64,000 nt of DNA from Deltaproteobacteria bacterium (GTDB lineage Bacteria; Desulfobacterota; Desulfobulbia; Desulfobulbales; SURF-16): positions 51,097-115,096 of the forward strand of contig JACRCD010000020.1 of NCBI GenBank assembly GCA_016219175.1, written 5' to 3'. Under the pieces are notes generated by a model. The model worked only from the letters and a program-made list of their open reading frames with translations, had not been told where the DNA came from and searched no databases. A program made the translations under genes and the position numbers. This document shows positions 17,274-26,487 of the stretch, piece after piece (the stretch's first letter is position 1; every line of letters starts with the position of its first letter).

Positions 17274-19147
17274 CAGTCCGTCTCCTTGGCAGTGGTGTAC
17301 GCCTGATCAGTACGGTTCGGTTTGTCAGGATAACGCAACTGTAAAAGACCATGCTCAACCATCGGGTTTAAAAAACGTTGACGCAAGCTTTCAGGGTTTC
17401 GATTAAGCAGCTTTGAAATTTGGTTTCTGGACAACCAACGACCCCGGCAAAGTTTGAGGAGAATTTTTTCCATCTCTTTTGGGTCTATCCGTTTTCTTTG
17501 AATAGCGGGTTTGGCAATATGATGGAGTTCATTATCAACGGTGGAAGAAAACTCACTGATAAATAGGGAGTCGCCATCTTTATGTAGGGAGTCAGACCTC
17601 TTATGTAGGGAGTCAGACCTCTTATGTAGGGAGTCAAGATCCTTATGTAGGGAGTGGGGAGGAGCCGGCAACCGGTAACGGGTCCAGCGGCCTTGCCCCT
17701 CTTGGGTCAACGCGCCTTTTCCGACAAGGCCCTGGAGCACTCTGGTCATATCGGCGGCATGAGCAGCGGTGATCTGCCGCAAACGGGAGTTGTCAACCGC
17801 GCCTTCAATATCCGCTGTGACAAGGGCCTGTATTTCTTGCTGGCTGAAGCGATGAAACTTTCTGCCGAACAAAGCTTCCAGCCGGTGCAAAGACTCTGCC
17901 GGGATCAGGCTGATCATGGGCAATACCCACTGCACCCGGTCAGGCTGGACCTGCTCCCGGATTAATGGCGACCGCCAATGCTGCGATTCCCAGCCTCGCC
18001 GGATTTTGTCCACCCCGGAACCGGCTTTTTCCGCGGCGCCGAGCAGCATGAACATGATTTGTAGGGATTTATTACGGCATTCACTGACGTTGCCGCGCAA
18101 CAACTGGTCGAACGAAATCAGCAGGGAACCGGGGTTGGAAAATTCGAAACGATCACTGTATTTTTCTACTATAATGCCGCCCTGACCCTGATAGTCCGCG
18201 TGGATCAGGGCGTTCACCAAAGCTTCCCGGATCGCCTCATGTACCACCGCCTCCCCCTTACGGAACAGATCTCTGTCCAATTGAAACTGCAGTTTCAAAT
18301 CCGCGGCAAGGCGTTGGATGACGCGCAAATAGAACTGAAACAGATTGCCGGCCCAAGTGCCGTCCATTGTCAACCGATCGGTCCAACGAACCAGAGGATC
18401 GTCAGACAGCTTTTCGCGATAGTCGATATGGTATTGGGGAAGGGCTTCGCGGATCGCTTCATCTTTTCCGAACATCAGGAGCCCGGCCACGGTCAACCCT
18501 TCCTGCCCGCTTTTGCGGTCCCGTCGCCAGCCGCCCAACTTTGCGAGCAGGCCTTTGTCGTCTTCACTCAGCCAGGGATGGGTCGGTTTGTGGGAGGAAA
18601 AACGCTGTCGGTATTGCTGCACACTTGTCTGATCAAGGTCGTTCAGGGTGAAGTGTTCGAGTATCCGGCTGTCAGCCGGTTCTTCGGCCCGATCTGACAA
18701 CATGCGGCTGACTTCCTGTTCGGTGCAGTGATAATCGCCTTCGAAATTGCGGCGATAGGCACCGGTAAGCGGGTTTTTCTCCAGGAAAACAGGCCGTTGA
18801 TAGCGGCCTGCCTGCGGCACCCGGATGGCCAGGATCACGCCCTGTTCATGCTCCACTTCAGCAACGTCCACATCAACGAGCAGATTGACGCTCACTTTGC
18901 CCCGGTTGTTGATCGTGTCCCAGAACGATTTTTTCAGCCGGGCCGGATCAATAACCCCGCTGACCGTGCCGTCATTTTCCACCCCGAGCAGAATGACGCC
19001 GCCATGGGTGTTGGCCATGGCGCTGTATGTCTCCCACAGGCTCTTCGGTATTCCGCCCTTGGCTGATTTGAACTCCAGATCATTATTTTCATGCCAGTCA
19101 AGTTTTTCCAGGATATCAATAGGGTTGATGGAGTGCTTTCCAGTCAT
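17273..19147 (-). CDS. Schlafen/AlbA_2-domain ATP-binding protein embedded in the type I RM operon
   Basis: A 624-residue protein. Residues about 15-130 form a Schlafen AlbA_2 domain (NDLEFKSAKGG, ANTHGGVILLGVENDG). Residues about 270-410 form the divergent HATPase_c_4 region of RecG-like regulators (REALVNALIHADYQGQGGI, EFSNPGSL, AAEKAGSGVDKI). A winged-helix region and a C-terminal HTH-like segment follow, linked by a short 7-residue repeat array. ATGA overlaps on both sides tie it to hsdS and hsdR. Such genes are frequent passengers in type I loci; a regulatory or accessory defence role is inferred, not shown. Confidence 0.85.
   Translation of the reverse strand: MTGKHSINPIDILEKLDWHENNDLEFKSAKGGIPKSLWETYSAMANTHGGVILLGVENDGTVSGVIDPARLKKSFWDTINNRGKVSVNLLVDVDVAEVEHEQGVILAIRVPQAGRYQRPVFLEKNPLTGAYRRNFEGDYHCTEQEVSRMLSDRAEEPADSRILEHFTLNDLDQTSVQQYRQRFSSHKPTHPWLSEDDKGLLAKLGGWRRDRKSGQEGLTVAGLLMFGKDEAIREALPQYHIDYREKLSDDPLVRWTDRLTMDGTWAGNLFQFYLRVIQRLAADLKLQFQLDRDLFRKGEAVVHEAIREALVNALIHADYQGQGGIIVEKYSDRFEFSNPGSLLISFDQLLRGNVSECRNKSLQIMFMLLGAAEKAGSGVDKIRRGWESQHWRSPLIREQVQPDRVQWVLPMISLIPAESLHRLEALFGRKFHRFSQQEIQALVTADIEGAVDNSRLRQITAAHAADMTRVLQGLVGKGALTQEGQGRWTRYRLPAPPHSLHKDLDSLHKRSDSLHKRSDSLHKDGDSLFISEFSSTVDNELHHIAKPAIQRKRIDPKEMEKILLKLCRGRWLSRNQISKLLNRNPESLRQRFLNPMVEHGLLQLRYPDKPNRTDQAYTTAKETD
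17570..17653 (-). repeat. Four in-frame 21-bp repeats coding SLHKxxD
   Basis: Four contiguous 21-base units (plus a partial fifth) encode SLHKDLD, SLHKRSD, SLHKRSD and SLHKDGD within the AlbA_2-domain protein. The two central units are identical in DNA. Unit gain or loss keeps the frame and would change linker length only. Confidence 0.92.
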
Positions 19148-20435
19148 GCGATAGCCTTCCTTATATCTATTTTGCCGGTGACGGCGGCGGTGATCAGGGC
19201 GGTGCGGTATTCCTGTAAGCGGGCGATGGCTGCCTCCACCTTTTCGGCGAGTTTGTCAATCTTGGTGGTTTCGCGGTCGAGATAGGTGGCAATGGCGGTT
19301 TGTTCCTCTCGCTCGGGCAATAACACGGGTAATCGTCCTACTTTCTCAACAGATATGCGTCGTAATGCTGCTCCAGCCATTTGGAGCAAAACTTCTTGCT
19401 GGAGGAGACTATTATTGAGCCAATAATTAAGAAAATGTGTATCCAATTTTGTGTGTTTGGGTGAAATTATTACTAATGAGCTCGCAACAACGAAGTCACG
19501 TTTGAAATCAATAACTGCTGTTTTACCTACAGTTCCATCTTTGCTGAATAATACATCCCCGTATATGGGCTTACATCCAGTATGCACAAGATAGTTATAC
19601 ACTCAGTTGAGGTGCGGATACATCCATCAAAATTGATCTGCCCGGCAGTTATATCAACGGTTGACACAAAGGGAAAATCATCACTACTAAGATCGGGTGA
19701 AATATGTGCGCCGTCGGTTACACGCTGACATGTTCTTCGCAAACGTTCAGCTCCCCACCCATCTGGCATATCGCCCAGCCATTCAACGCCTGAATCCTTG
19801 AAACGGGTGTGGGGTTCGAGGCCGAATTCGGGGGCAACCTCGGCAGGCAGGCCACGGGTGACGGTGCGGGAGATCAGCGCGGTGCGCTTCTCCTTGAGCA
19901 GACCGATCAGCGTCCGCTTTTTCGCCACCAGGTTATCAATCTTCCCGGTTGCCTGGTCGAGGAAATCGGCGATAGCGGTTTGTTCTGGAAGGGGAGGGAC
20001 AGGAATCTTAAGAGCACTTATCATTGAAACTGACAAGCCTGGCTGGGCTGCGGAAATGGAATATTGGTTCAGATTCATGGCAAAAAGTAACTCTCCAAGC
20101 CATTTGGTGATCAATGGCACAAGAGGGTTAACAATTACGGCATGCTCAGAAGCCCAGAATTTTCCGGTTGAGTAGTTGATGTTACCGCAAAGAGCGCCTT
20201 GTCGCCCAATCAGCACGAAAGTTCCATCGTAAGTATATGCCGAATAGTATCCCCGCAACCCATTCCCGCCATATACAGGGTAATCTCCTCCCGCAGCAAT
20301 TTGTTCTGATGTAATATTTTCTCCGCTTTTCAAAAGCGCGATATAGCCAAGCCGCTTCACTATCCAATGTTCAGGCACCTCGCCCAGCCATTCCACGCCA
20401 CTGTCTTTGTATTCCGGGTAGGCGGGATATTTCAT
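19144..20435 (-). pseudogene. hsdS: Type I restriction specificity subunit, frameshifted in the second recognition domain
   Basis: The gene encodes the two target-recognition domains that give the enzyme its DNA specificity. The first half begins MKYPAYPEYKDSGVEWLGEVP and ends its conserved helix with PPLPEQTAIADFLDQATGKIDNL; the second half restarts DSGVEWLGDMPDGW and ends LLPEREEQTAIATYLDRETTKID. Near 19601-19608 the frame shifts: TSTE must continue into YNYLVHTGCKPIYGDVLFSKDG, one base short. Length is 3n+2. The start at 20435 has GGAGAG just before it. Both TRDs are more AT-rich than the repeats. ATGA overlap with the next gene. Real inactivation, phase-variable state or sequencing error cannot be told apart. 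The 262-base gap 20436-20697 to hsdM shows no gene. Confidence 0.88.
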
Positions 20436-20697
20436 GGATTTTCTCTCCATAACGGGAGGTCGTGTTGGTTTGACGAAAAGGCAGTGACCAACAATGGAAA
20501 AAATTGAGATAGAAGAGAAAGGGAAGGCAGGAGCGGGATGGAATAAAAGGTATGAGACCCCCATGAAAAAAGTAACCCCCCGGGGTGAGCGTCACGCCGG
20601 CGAACCAGCGGAGAGGCTTGGGGGGTATTGTTCGATGGATGTGACGGCATACTATCACATGAACGTTTAGCTGTCATTCTGCGTGTTGGCCGATCCA

Positions 20698-22818
20698 TCA
20701 TGCCGTCACCTCTCTGAGCAGGTCGAGAATCTCCCCTTCCAGCCCCTTGATCTCGGCCTCGATGACTTCGAGCGGGCGCGGCGGTTCGTAGCGGTAAAAA
20801 TGGCGATTAAGCGGAATTTCATAGCCAACCTTGGTTTTGCCGTGATCGATCCAGGCATCGGGCACATGGGGAATCACCTCGCGCTGGAAGTATTCTTCAA
20901 TGCTCTCCTTGAGAGGTACGGTTTCGGTGTCGCGCAGATCGGTGTCCGGCTCCGGGTTGCCCTGCTTGTCCCGGCAAATTTCGGCTCTATCATCCCGTTC
21001 ACCCAGGGCGGCCAGCACTGCCTTGATCTCCGGGGCGGAGAGTTTCACCCCACAGCCGCGGTCTACCTCGCGCAGGGCGAGGAGAAATTTATTGCGGTCT
21101 TGAAACAGCGTGTCGTCATGCGCTTTGGCAAAGGCGACGAGCAGGTCCCGGATGGTCTGCTGCCGGGCCTGGCCTGCTTCGGTTTCCCGCTGACGGACGG
21201 TTTCGTTCTTCTTTTTGCTGGTGGCCAGGTTGCGAAAGGCGGACTGATCTTCCAACCGGGCTATCCGCTCTTCGGTCGCCTGAAAATTGAGGCGCAAGGG
21301 GCGTTCGACGGTAATCTTGTGATAACCGAAATTCTCATTGTCAAAGACCTTGCTGACCACAAGTTCCTTTTTCCGGCCATTTTGAGTGGAACCGCGTGTC
21401 TCGCCATCAGTGAAATCAGCATAGATGCGGGTGATTTCGGCAATGTGGTCGGGGTCCTTCTCCTTGTCCGAGGGGTCACCGATGCGGCGGCGCTTGTTGC
21501 CAAGGGATTTCTCCATCTGCACCCAGAAATTACGGGCATCGATAAGCTGCACCTTCCCTTTGCGCCGCGGCTCCTTGCGGTTGGTGATAATCCAGACATA
21601 GGTCGAGATACCGGTATTGTAAAAGAGCTGCTCCGGGAGAGCTACGATAGCCTCCAGCCAGTCATTTTCAATGATCCACTGGCGGATATTGCTCTCGCCG
21701 CTGCCGGCATCTCCGGTGAAAAGCGGCGAACCGTTGAAGACGATGCCGATACGGCTGCCGCCGTCTTTCGGCGCGCGCATTTTGGAGATCATGTGCTGGA
21801 GGAAGAGCAAGGCTCCGTCATTGATGCGCGGAGTCCCGGCGCCGAAGCGGCCTGCATAGCCGAGTGTATCCGCCTCCTGCTGGATATATTTCTGCTGCTG
21901 TTTCCATTCCACACCAAAGGGCGGATTGGCCAGCATATAGTCGAAGGTCCATTTGTTGCCTTCGCTGTTACGATCGAAGCCGTCTTTGGTGAAAGTATCT
22001 TCGCGGATAATGTTGTCGGCATCTTCGCCCTTGATAAGCATGTCGGATTTGCACACCGCCCAAGCTTCGTCGTTCCAGTCCTGGCCAAACAGTTTGGGCT
22101 GGGCTTCTTTATTCAGTTTACGAATATACTCCTCAGCCACGGACAGCATGCCACCGGTACCGCAGGCCGGATCGTAGATGGTTTTTACCACATGGCTGCG
22201 GGCCAGGTCCTTTTCCGACGCCAGCAGGAGATTGACCATGAGCTTGATAACCTCGCGCGGGGTAAAATGCTCCCCTGCCTCTTCATTGGCTTGCTCAGCT
22301 CCGATGCGAATAAGTTCTTCAAACACATAACCCATCTGCAAGTTGTCCACTCTTTGGGGCGAGAGATCAATGGCGGAGAAGGCCTTTATGACCTCAAAGA
22401 GGATGTTCTTCTCAGCCATGTGGGCGATCTGCTCGCCGAACTTGAATTTCTCCATGATGGCGCGGACATTGGGCGAAAATCCATTGATATAGCTGTTGAG
22501 GTTGGGTGCCAGATTGTTTGGGTCGTTGAGCAGTGAATTCGGTGCATCCTTGTCAAACTGCATCAAGGACAGATTGAAGAATCTGTGGCCGGTAATACTC
22601 TCCAGGCGTGCCTGAATCACCCGGTCCGGCTTGGTTTTCAACTCCTGGTGGGCTTCGAGGACATCTGCCTTGGCCGGGGCCAACAAACAATCAAAACGGC
22701 GCAACACCGTCAGCGGCAGGATAACCTTCCGGTATTCGTTACGTTTATATGGGCCGCGCAGCAGGTTACAGATGGACCAGATGAAACCTGCCATTTGCCG
22801 GTGTGTTTCGCCATTCAT
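20698..22818 (-). CDS. hsdM: Type I modification methyltransferase subunit
   Basis: A 706-residue N6-adenine methyltransferase. It has the N-terminal helical HsdM_N region, the SAM-binding motif DPACGTGGMLSVAEEYI and the catalytic NPPFGVEW. The C-terminal 200 residues form a longer helical extension than in the 500-residue EcoKI subunit, ending in a coiled coil (EVIEAEIKGLEGEILDLL) like the one that docks to HsdS. It is the first gene of the operon. The region upstream (22819 onwards) carries a MITE-like element rather than another gene. Confidence 0.95.
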   Translation of the reverse strand: MNGETHRQMAGFIWSICNLLRGPYKRNEYRKVILPLTVLRRFDCLLAPAKADVLEAHQELKTKPDRVIQARLESITGHRFFNLSLMQFDKDAPNSLLNDPNNLAPNLNSYINGFSPNVRAIMEKFKFGEQIAHMAEKNILFEVIKAFSAIDLSPQRVDNLQMGYVFEELIRIGAEQANEEAGEHFTPREVIKLMVNLLLASEKDLARSHVVKTIYDPACGTGGMLSVAEEYIRKLNKEAQPKLFGQDWNDEAWAVCKSDMLIKGEDADNIIREDTFTKDGFDRNSEGNKWTFDYMLANPPFGVEWKQQQKYIQQEADTLGYAGRFGAGTPRINDGALLFLQHMISKMRAPKDGGSRIGIVFNGSPLFTGDAGSGESNIRQWIIENDWLEAIVALPEQLFYNTGISTYVWIITNRKEPRRKGKVQLIDARNFWVQMEKSLGNKRRRIGDPSDKEKDPDHIAEITRIYADFTDGETRGSTQNGRKKELVVSKVFDNENFGYHKITVERPLRLNFQATEERIARLEDQSAFRNLATSKKKNETVRQRETEAGQARQQTIRDLLVAFAKAHDDTLFQDRNKFLLALREVDRGCGVKLSAPEIKAVLAALGERDDRAEICRDKQGNPEPDTDLRDTETVPLKESIEEYFQREVIPHVPDAWIDHGKTKVGYEIPLNRHFYRYEPPRPLEVIEAEIKGLEGEILDLLREVTA

Positions 22819-22855
22819 TTAATAAATCCTTATTTTGCGAAATTCTGACTCAGAA

Positions 22856-22987
22856 GAGGCTCTTGCAAAATAAGCAAAAGAGTGGTTCCTGTCATTTCGA
22901 CCGAAGGGAGAAATCTAATAAAATCAAGGCAATTAAGATTCCTCACTTCGTTCGGAATGACACACAAGTTCATTTTGCATGAGCCTC
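22856..22987. mobile_element. MITE-like palindromic element
   Basis: Outer 16-bp inverted repeats GAGGCTCTTGCAAAAT (22856-22871) and ATTTTGCATGAGCCTC (22972-22987) differ at one position. Inside lies a second imperfect palindrome, arms 22888-22916 and 22936-22964, containing TTCGACCGAAGGGAG and CACTTCGTTCGGAATGAC. There is no coding capacity. The 514-base spacer 22819-23332 contains this element, a dispersed repeat at 23000 and a terminator, and no gene I can support. Confidence 0.75.
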
Positions 22988-22999
22988 AGGTGATATCAA

Positions 23000-23029
23000 A
23001 TCTGTAATGGTTATTTTATAACGGCCTCT
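23000..23029. repeat. Dispersed 30-bp repeat, copy 2
   Basis: Matches 10793-10822 at 27 of 30 bases (ATCTGTAATGGTT...ATAACGGCCTCT). It starts 13 bases after the MITE-like element. Confidence 0.6.
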
Positions 23030-23310
23030 CCCCAAGCCGCTTTCGTATAAACATAACACTATTATATTTAAGGCGATAAGTTGCAAGGAAAATGCGGGGT
23101 GAGATATGTCTTGCCTTAAGATTGGCCGGCATCATAGTTGAGTTGGGGGATTCGAGGTGACGTTATCACATCGTTGACTCATGAAGTGGCGAGGTCATGT
23201 TCGGGAGATTTTACAGAATTGGATGTTCTTCCTGGATCTTCCCGGTTGTTTGCTTCTCAAAAGACAAGAGACCCTGGGACATGAAATCCACACAAAACGT
23301 CGAAAAGCCG

Positions 23311-23344
23311 AAAAAGCTGAGGGGATACCGGGTCAGCCCCTCAG
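23311..23344 (-). terminator. Rho-independent terminator overlapping a stop codon
   Basis: On the minus strand CTGAGGGG (23344-23337) pairs with CCCCTCAG (23324-23317), then CTTTTTC. The stem includes the last codon and stop of the SET-domain gene ending at 23333. Confidence 0.7.
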
Positions 23345-23731
23345 TTTCAGGAGGTTGAAGTCGTCGCTGTCGCAATATTCAAAGTAGTTGCAGAGCAGTT
23401 CCTCCCCCTTGCGGATATCCCCCTTGGCCACCATGGTGTTATTGTTTTTGTTGTTTGCTACGTTGTGGTGGTCGCTGCTGTGATTCATGAACTGGGCATT
23501 GTCCAGGCAGAGATAAAATTTATTGTCCTCTTTGTAGGAATAGCGCCGGATATGCCTGAAGCTGTGCGGCGAGGCCTTTTCCTGCATCCTCCGCCACTGC
23601 TCGCCGGTGAATTCCAGATCCAGCAAGGGGTTGAATTCCCAGATGACCTGGCCCCCGGCAATATCCCGCCCGGCGAAAACGCCGATGCCGTGCAGGCCGG
23701 AGCGATCAAGATAGGTAGCGATAGTGAGCAT
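23333..23731 (-). CDS. SET-domain protein (paralogue B)
   Basis: A 132-residue protein that is essentially one SET domain: HGIGVFAGRDIAGGQVIWEF at the N-terminus, QFMNHSSDHHNV in the middle (the NHS motif that binds SAM) and IRKGEELLCNYFEY at the end (the GEE-L-xxY motif). SET domains are lysine methyltransferases; bacterial stand-alone ones have mostly unknown substrates. I start at ATG 23731, inside the end of the preceding paralogue; an in-frame TTG at 23752 is an alternative. There is no post-SET Cys cluster. Confidence 0.85.
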   Translation of the reverse strand: MLTIATYLDRSGLHGIGVFAGRDIAGGQVIWEFNPLLDLEFTGEQWRRMQEKASPHSFRHIRRYSYKEDNKFYLCLDNAQFMNHSSDHHNVANNKNNNTMVAKGDIRKGEELLCNYFEYCDSDDFNLLKLRG

Positions 23732-24173
23732 TGCAGTGGCATCCCTGGGCAATAATATTCAGGTAGTCATTGGGTCTGATGTTGAAGATTTCCTGGAAAA
23801 AGAAATCGTCGGCATCATAGGAAAGATGATAGTTTTCCAGCAGCTCTTCATCAATATCGATATCTCGGTCTGCTATTTCCGTAAATTCATCGAGAAAGGA
23901 GATGTTGCGGCTCATATCGGAATGGTTGATAAATCTGGCGTTATCAGTCAGGTAAAAATATTTGTCGCTCTTCTTGTAGGTGGAATTAAGCAGGTGGTTC
24001 AGGGTATAGGGATCAAGATCCTGACAGATTCTCAAAAAGGCCTGCTTGCTGAATATTTTGTCTATGAACCTGTTGTATCGCCAGACAACGGATTTAGTTG
24101 GAATTTTTTCAGCGGCAAACAGGCCGATGCCATGAATTTTGGACGGCGCCAGATAGGTCTTTACACTAAGCAT
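23706..24173 (-). CDS. SET-domain protein (paralogue A)
   Basis: A 155-residue SET-domain protein: IHGIGLFAAEKIPTKSVVWRYN, then DNARFINHSDMSRNISF with the NHS core, and IDIDEELLENYHLSYD in place of the usual GEEL..Y end, where the Gly is missing. It ends with CHCNAHYRYLS, which resembles a shortened post-SET CxC segment. It overlaps the next gene, its paralogue, by 26 bases. Codon use is more AT-rich than in the flanking housekeeping genes. Substrate unknown. Confidence 0.83.
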   Translation of the reverse strand: MLSVKTYLAPSKIHGIGLFAAEKIPTKSVVWRYNRFIDKIFSKQAFLRICQDLDPYTLNHLLNSTYKKSDKYFYLTDNARFINHSDMSRNISFLDEFTEIADRDIDIDEELLENYHLSYDADDFFFQEIFNIRPNDYLNIIAQGCHCNAHYRYLS

Positions 24174-24384
24174 TCTTAGGGTCCTCGATGAAATAAGTAA
24201 AACGCTGAATATTCCTCAGCTCTCAGTCCGCTAACCTAAGGAGTTATATGAATTTCTAAAATGCCTATTACATAATTAGAAATTCCGTGTCAAGATCATT
24301 TCTTGCCAAAGGGAATTGTTTGTAACAAACTGGAATTATGTGTTTTATTGCAGGAGATTGACGGGGCGGGCGCGGGCCGGGAGG

Positions 24385-25665
24385 CTAAAAAACAAAACCC
24401 AGGTTGAGGCCGATTTCAAACTGTTCCATTTCCAGTCTTCTTGTCTGCATGCCTGTATTGGGATTATTGCCGCTGACGTTTTCTTCCGGGGCATACATGA
24501 AGGAAAGGTCCAGCTCTATGTTGTTGAAAAACTTGGTGAGGCCGAGGGTGTAATGTTCCGTCACCACGGCAGGGGCGAGAAGGTTGAAAAGGGTCTGATT
24601 TTCGGGGATGACCTGATCCGCCAGGCTGTAACCGGCCCGTAATGTCAGATCCGGCCGCCACTGCCATTGCAGGCCGACCTTGCCGATGGTCATGTCCTGC
24701 CAGCCGAAACCGATGCCGTCGTCCGTGCCCAGCAGAATCGCGCCTGGCTGGAAAAGAGCATGGCCGCCATTGGCAATGGTATCGACCTCTTCAAAAAAGA
24801 TGCGCTGGGCGTCTAACACCAGGGTGAGCGAGGGCGATACCTGCCAGGCCACGCCTCCAATCAGGTTCGGCGGGATGTCAAAACTCCCCTGTTCCGCAAA
24901 GAGGCCCCGGTACTCATCAAATCTTTCCATCCACAGTCGTGACTGATAGGAGATTCCCGCGGAAAAATTTTCCGTTATTTTGCTCAGCCAGCCGATTTTC
25001 AGGCCGCCGCCGCTGGCATAGGAAAAGCTATTGTTTGTTACATGCTCCGGGTCCTGGGAGAATGCCTGAAAAGGCTCAAGTCCCGTGACTTTGAATGATT
25101 GTCCGGCCAGAATCGGGGTTACGCCGAAAGAATGATGGTCGGCTATCTTGCGGGAATAGGTGAGGCCGATGAATAACTGTTTGAAGTCAATGCCCGTCGG
25201 GGAACTGGCCGTGCCGCCCGGATTATTGACGGCCGAGAAGATAGCCGAGTCGTATTCGGTATTCATGCCTCCGTTGGCGCCGATGCTGAGCCCCAGGGAC
25301 GACGAGGAGTCCAGCATCCAGTTGCGGGCAAAATGGGGGATGTAAAAGTCGGAGTTTTTGCTCTCAAAGTCGCCCGGAGAGATGCAGCGGAAGCCGTCTG
25401 TGCAATCATTGCTGGCCTGGAAACCGCGTTCAGGCCTGAAGGCTGCGACCCCAACGTCCATCCGGTTGCCGACCAGGACCATGGTGGCCGGATTTTTCGC
25501 GGCATCCATGGCGTCCAGAGGCAATGCCGCCCCGGCTCCGGCCATGGCCTTGCTCTTGGGGCTGTGGCCGTGAGCCCAGTAGCCGTTGGTGCCCCTGGCG
25601 GCCTGCGGCAGGAGCAGGAAACCGGACAGCAGCGCGGCTAATGCTGTAGTCAGAGGATATTTCAT
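24385..25665 (-). CDS. FadL/OmpP1-family outer-membrane transporter
   Basis: A 426-residue outer-membrane beta-barrel. ATG 25665 gives a signal peptide (MKYPLTTALAALLSGFLLLPQAARG) followed by the family N-terminus NGYWAHGHSPKSKAMAGAGAALPLDAMDAAKNPA, the hatch region of FadL-type pores. Alternating aromatic strands run to the terminal NLGFVF, with the C-terminal Phe recognised by the assembly machinery. These proteins admit long-chain fatty acids or other hydrophobic compounds. It stands alone: the divergent neighbour is an unrelated secreted protein. Substrate not predictable. Confidence 0.88.
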   Translation of the reverse strand: MKYPLTTALAALLSGFLLLPQAARGTNGYWAHGHSPKSKAMAGAGAALPLDAMDAAKNPATMVLVGNRMDVGVAAFRPERGFQASNDCTDGFRCISPGDFESKNSDFYIPHFARNWMLDSSSSLGLSIGANGGMNTEYDSAIFSAVNNPGGTASSPTGIDFKQLFIGLTYSRKIADHHSFGVTPILAGQSFKVTGLEPFQAFSQDPEHVTNNSFSYASGGGLKIGWLSKITENFSAGISYQSRLWMERFDEYRGLFAEQGSFDIPPNLIGGVAWQVSPSLTLVLDAQRIFFEEVDTIANGGHALFQPGAILLGTDDGIGFGWQDMTIGKVGLQWQWRPDLTLRAGYSLADQVIPENQTLFNLLAPAVVTEHYTLGLTKFFNNIELDLSFMYAPEENVSGNNPNTGMQTRRLEMEQFEIGLNLGFVF

Positions 25666-25849
25666 TAAGTTGTCTTGAATAATTGGGCTGCGACAATTTG
25701 TCCATTCATGCCTAGTCAATATAATTTTTGGCCCACAAAATCAATGGGAAAAGTGTAATAACAGCTCTTTCTTTCATTTCTTTGACGGTTGTTTTCCTGT
25801 ACATTGCAGTCTGAATGGAAAAAGAAAGGTCAGGAAAGGATAACGTACG

Positions 25850-26395
25850 ATGAAAATTTTGATCATGACAGTGGCGGGTTGTTTATTTTTCTCCCAGTGT
25901 GCCGCCGGGGAAATTATCGAGGCGTTCGGTTACCTCCTTGGCGCCAGGTTGGCGGCGGAAGACGTGATTACCCGGCGAGAAGGAATCGGTCCCCATGACA
26001 TTCTGCCAAAGAAAAAGGCACGGACGGTGAAGAACGTCCAGGCTTATACAACCCCGGAGAGCAATGTCATTTTTGCCATAGACGGTTTGAACAGTTTCAG
26101 TTCCATGGCGGCCTGCGAGACCATGGCCAATACCATTTCCTATTTCCTGCAAAAAAAACATGCCGATGTGGTGGATGAGACGCAGCCTTTTGAGAACAGC
26201 CCAAGTGAAAAAGGGATTTCTTACTCGGACCGGGATGGAGGCAGAAATATCACGATCACTTGTACCGATCATCCCACGGAAACAGTGCTTTCCGTCAGGT
26301 ACACCGATGTGAAGCTGGCGGAGCAGGCCATGAAGGACTGGAAGGAAGGGGGTGAGGGAAAAGAAGAGACACCCGCTCCCGGCTTGCGGCTGTGA
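25850..26395 (+). CDS. Hypothetical secreted protein
   Basis: A 181-residue protein with a likely signal peptide (MKILIMTVAGCLFFSQCAAG). AAGGA and a suitable gap precede the ATG. The mature part is hydrophilic; the segment ITITCTDHPTETVLSVRYTDVKLAEQA looks like a small alpha/beta end. I recognise no family. A cysteine pair (AACETM and ITCTDH) could form a disulfide in the periplasm. It is flanked by the FadL-like gene (divergent) and a chemoreceptor gene (convergent). Confidence 0.65.
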   Translation: MKILIMTVAGCLFFSQCAAGEIIEAFGYLLGARLAAEDVITRREGIGPHDILPKKKARTVKNVQAYTTPESNVIFAIDGLNSFSSMAACETMANTISYFLQKKHADVVDETQPFENSPSEKGISYSDRDGGRNITITCTDHPTETVLSVRYTDVKLAEQAMKDWKEGGEGKEETPAPGLRL

Positions 26396-26487
26396 GGGCA
26401 ATGGTGTTCCATGTTAAAAAAATTATAACAGTCAGTTTGCGCTTTGCTAAATTCGTGACCTTGACTGTAAAGTATGATCTCCCCTGT

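Noticed and set aside
20683..22536. 617-codon open frame on the plus strand
   Set aside because: It runs antisense through hsdM, whose motifs are unmistakable; the frame is a by-product of GC-rich codon use.
23181..23387. 68-codon open frame on the plus strand upstream of the SET genes
   Set aside because: No ribosome-binding site, overlaps the SET gene and its terminator, no protein-like composition.
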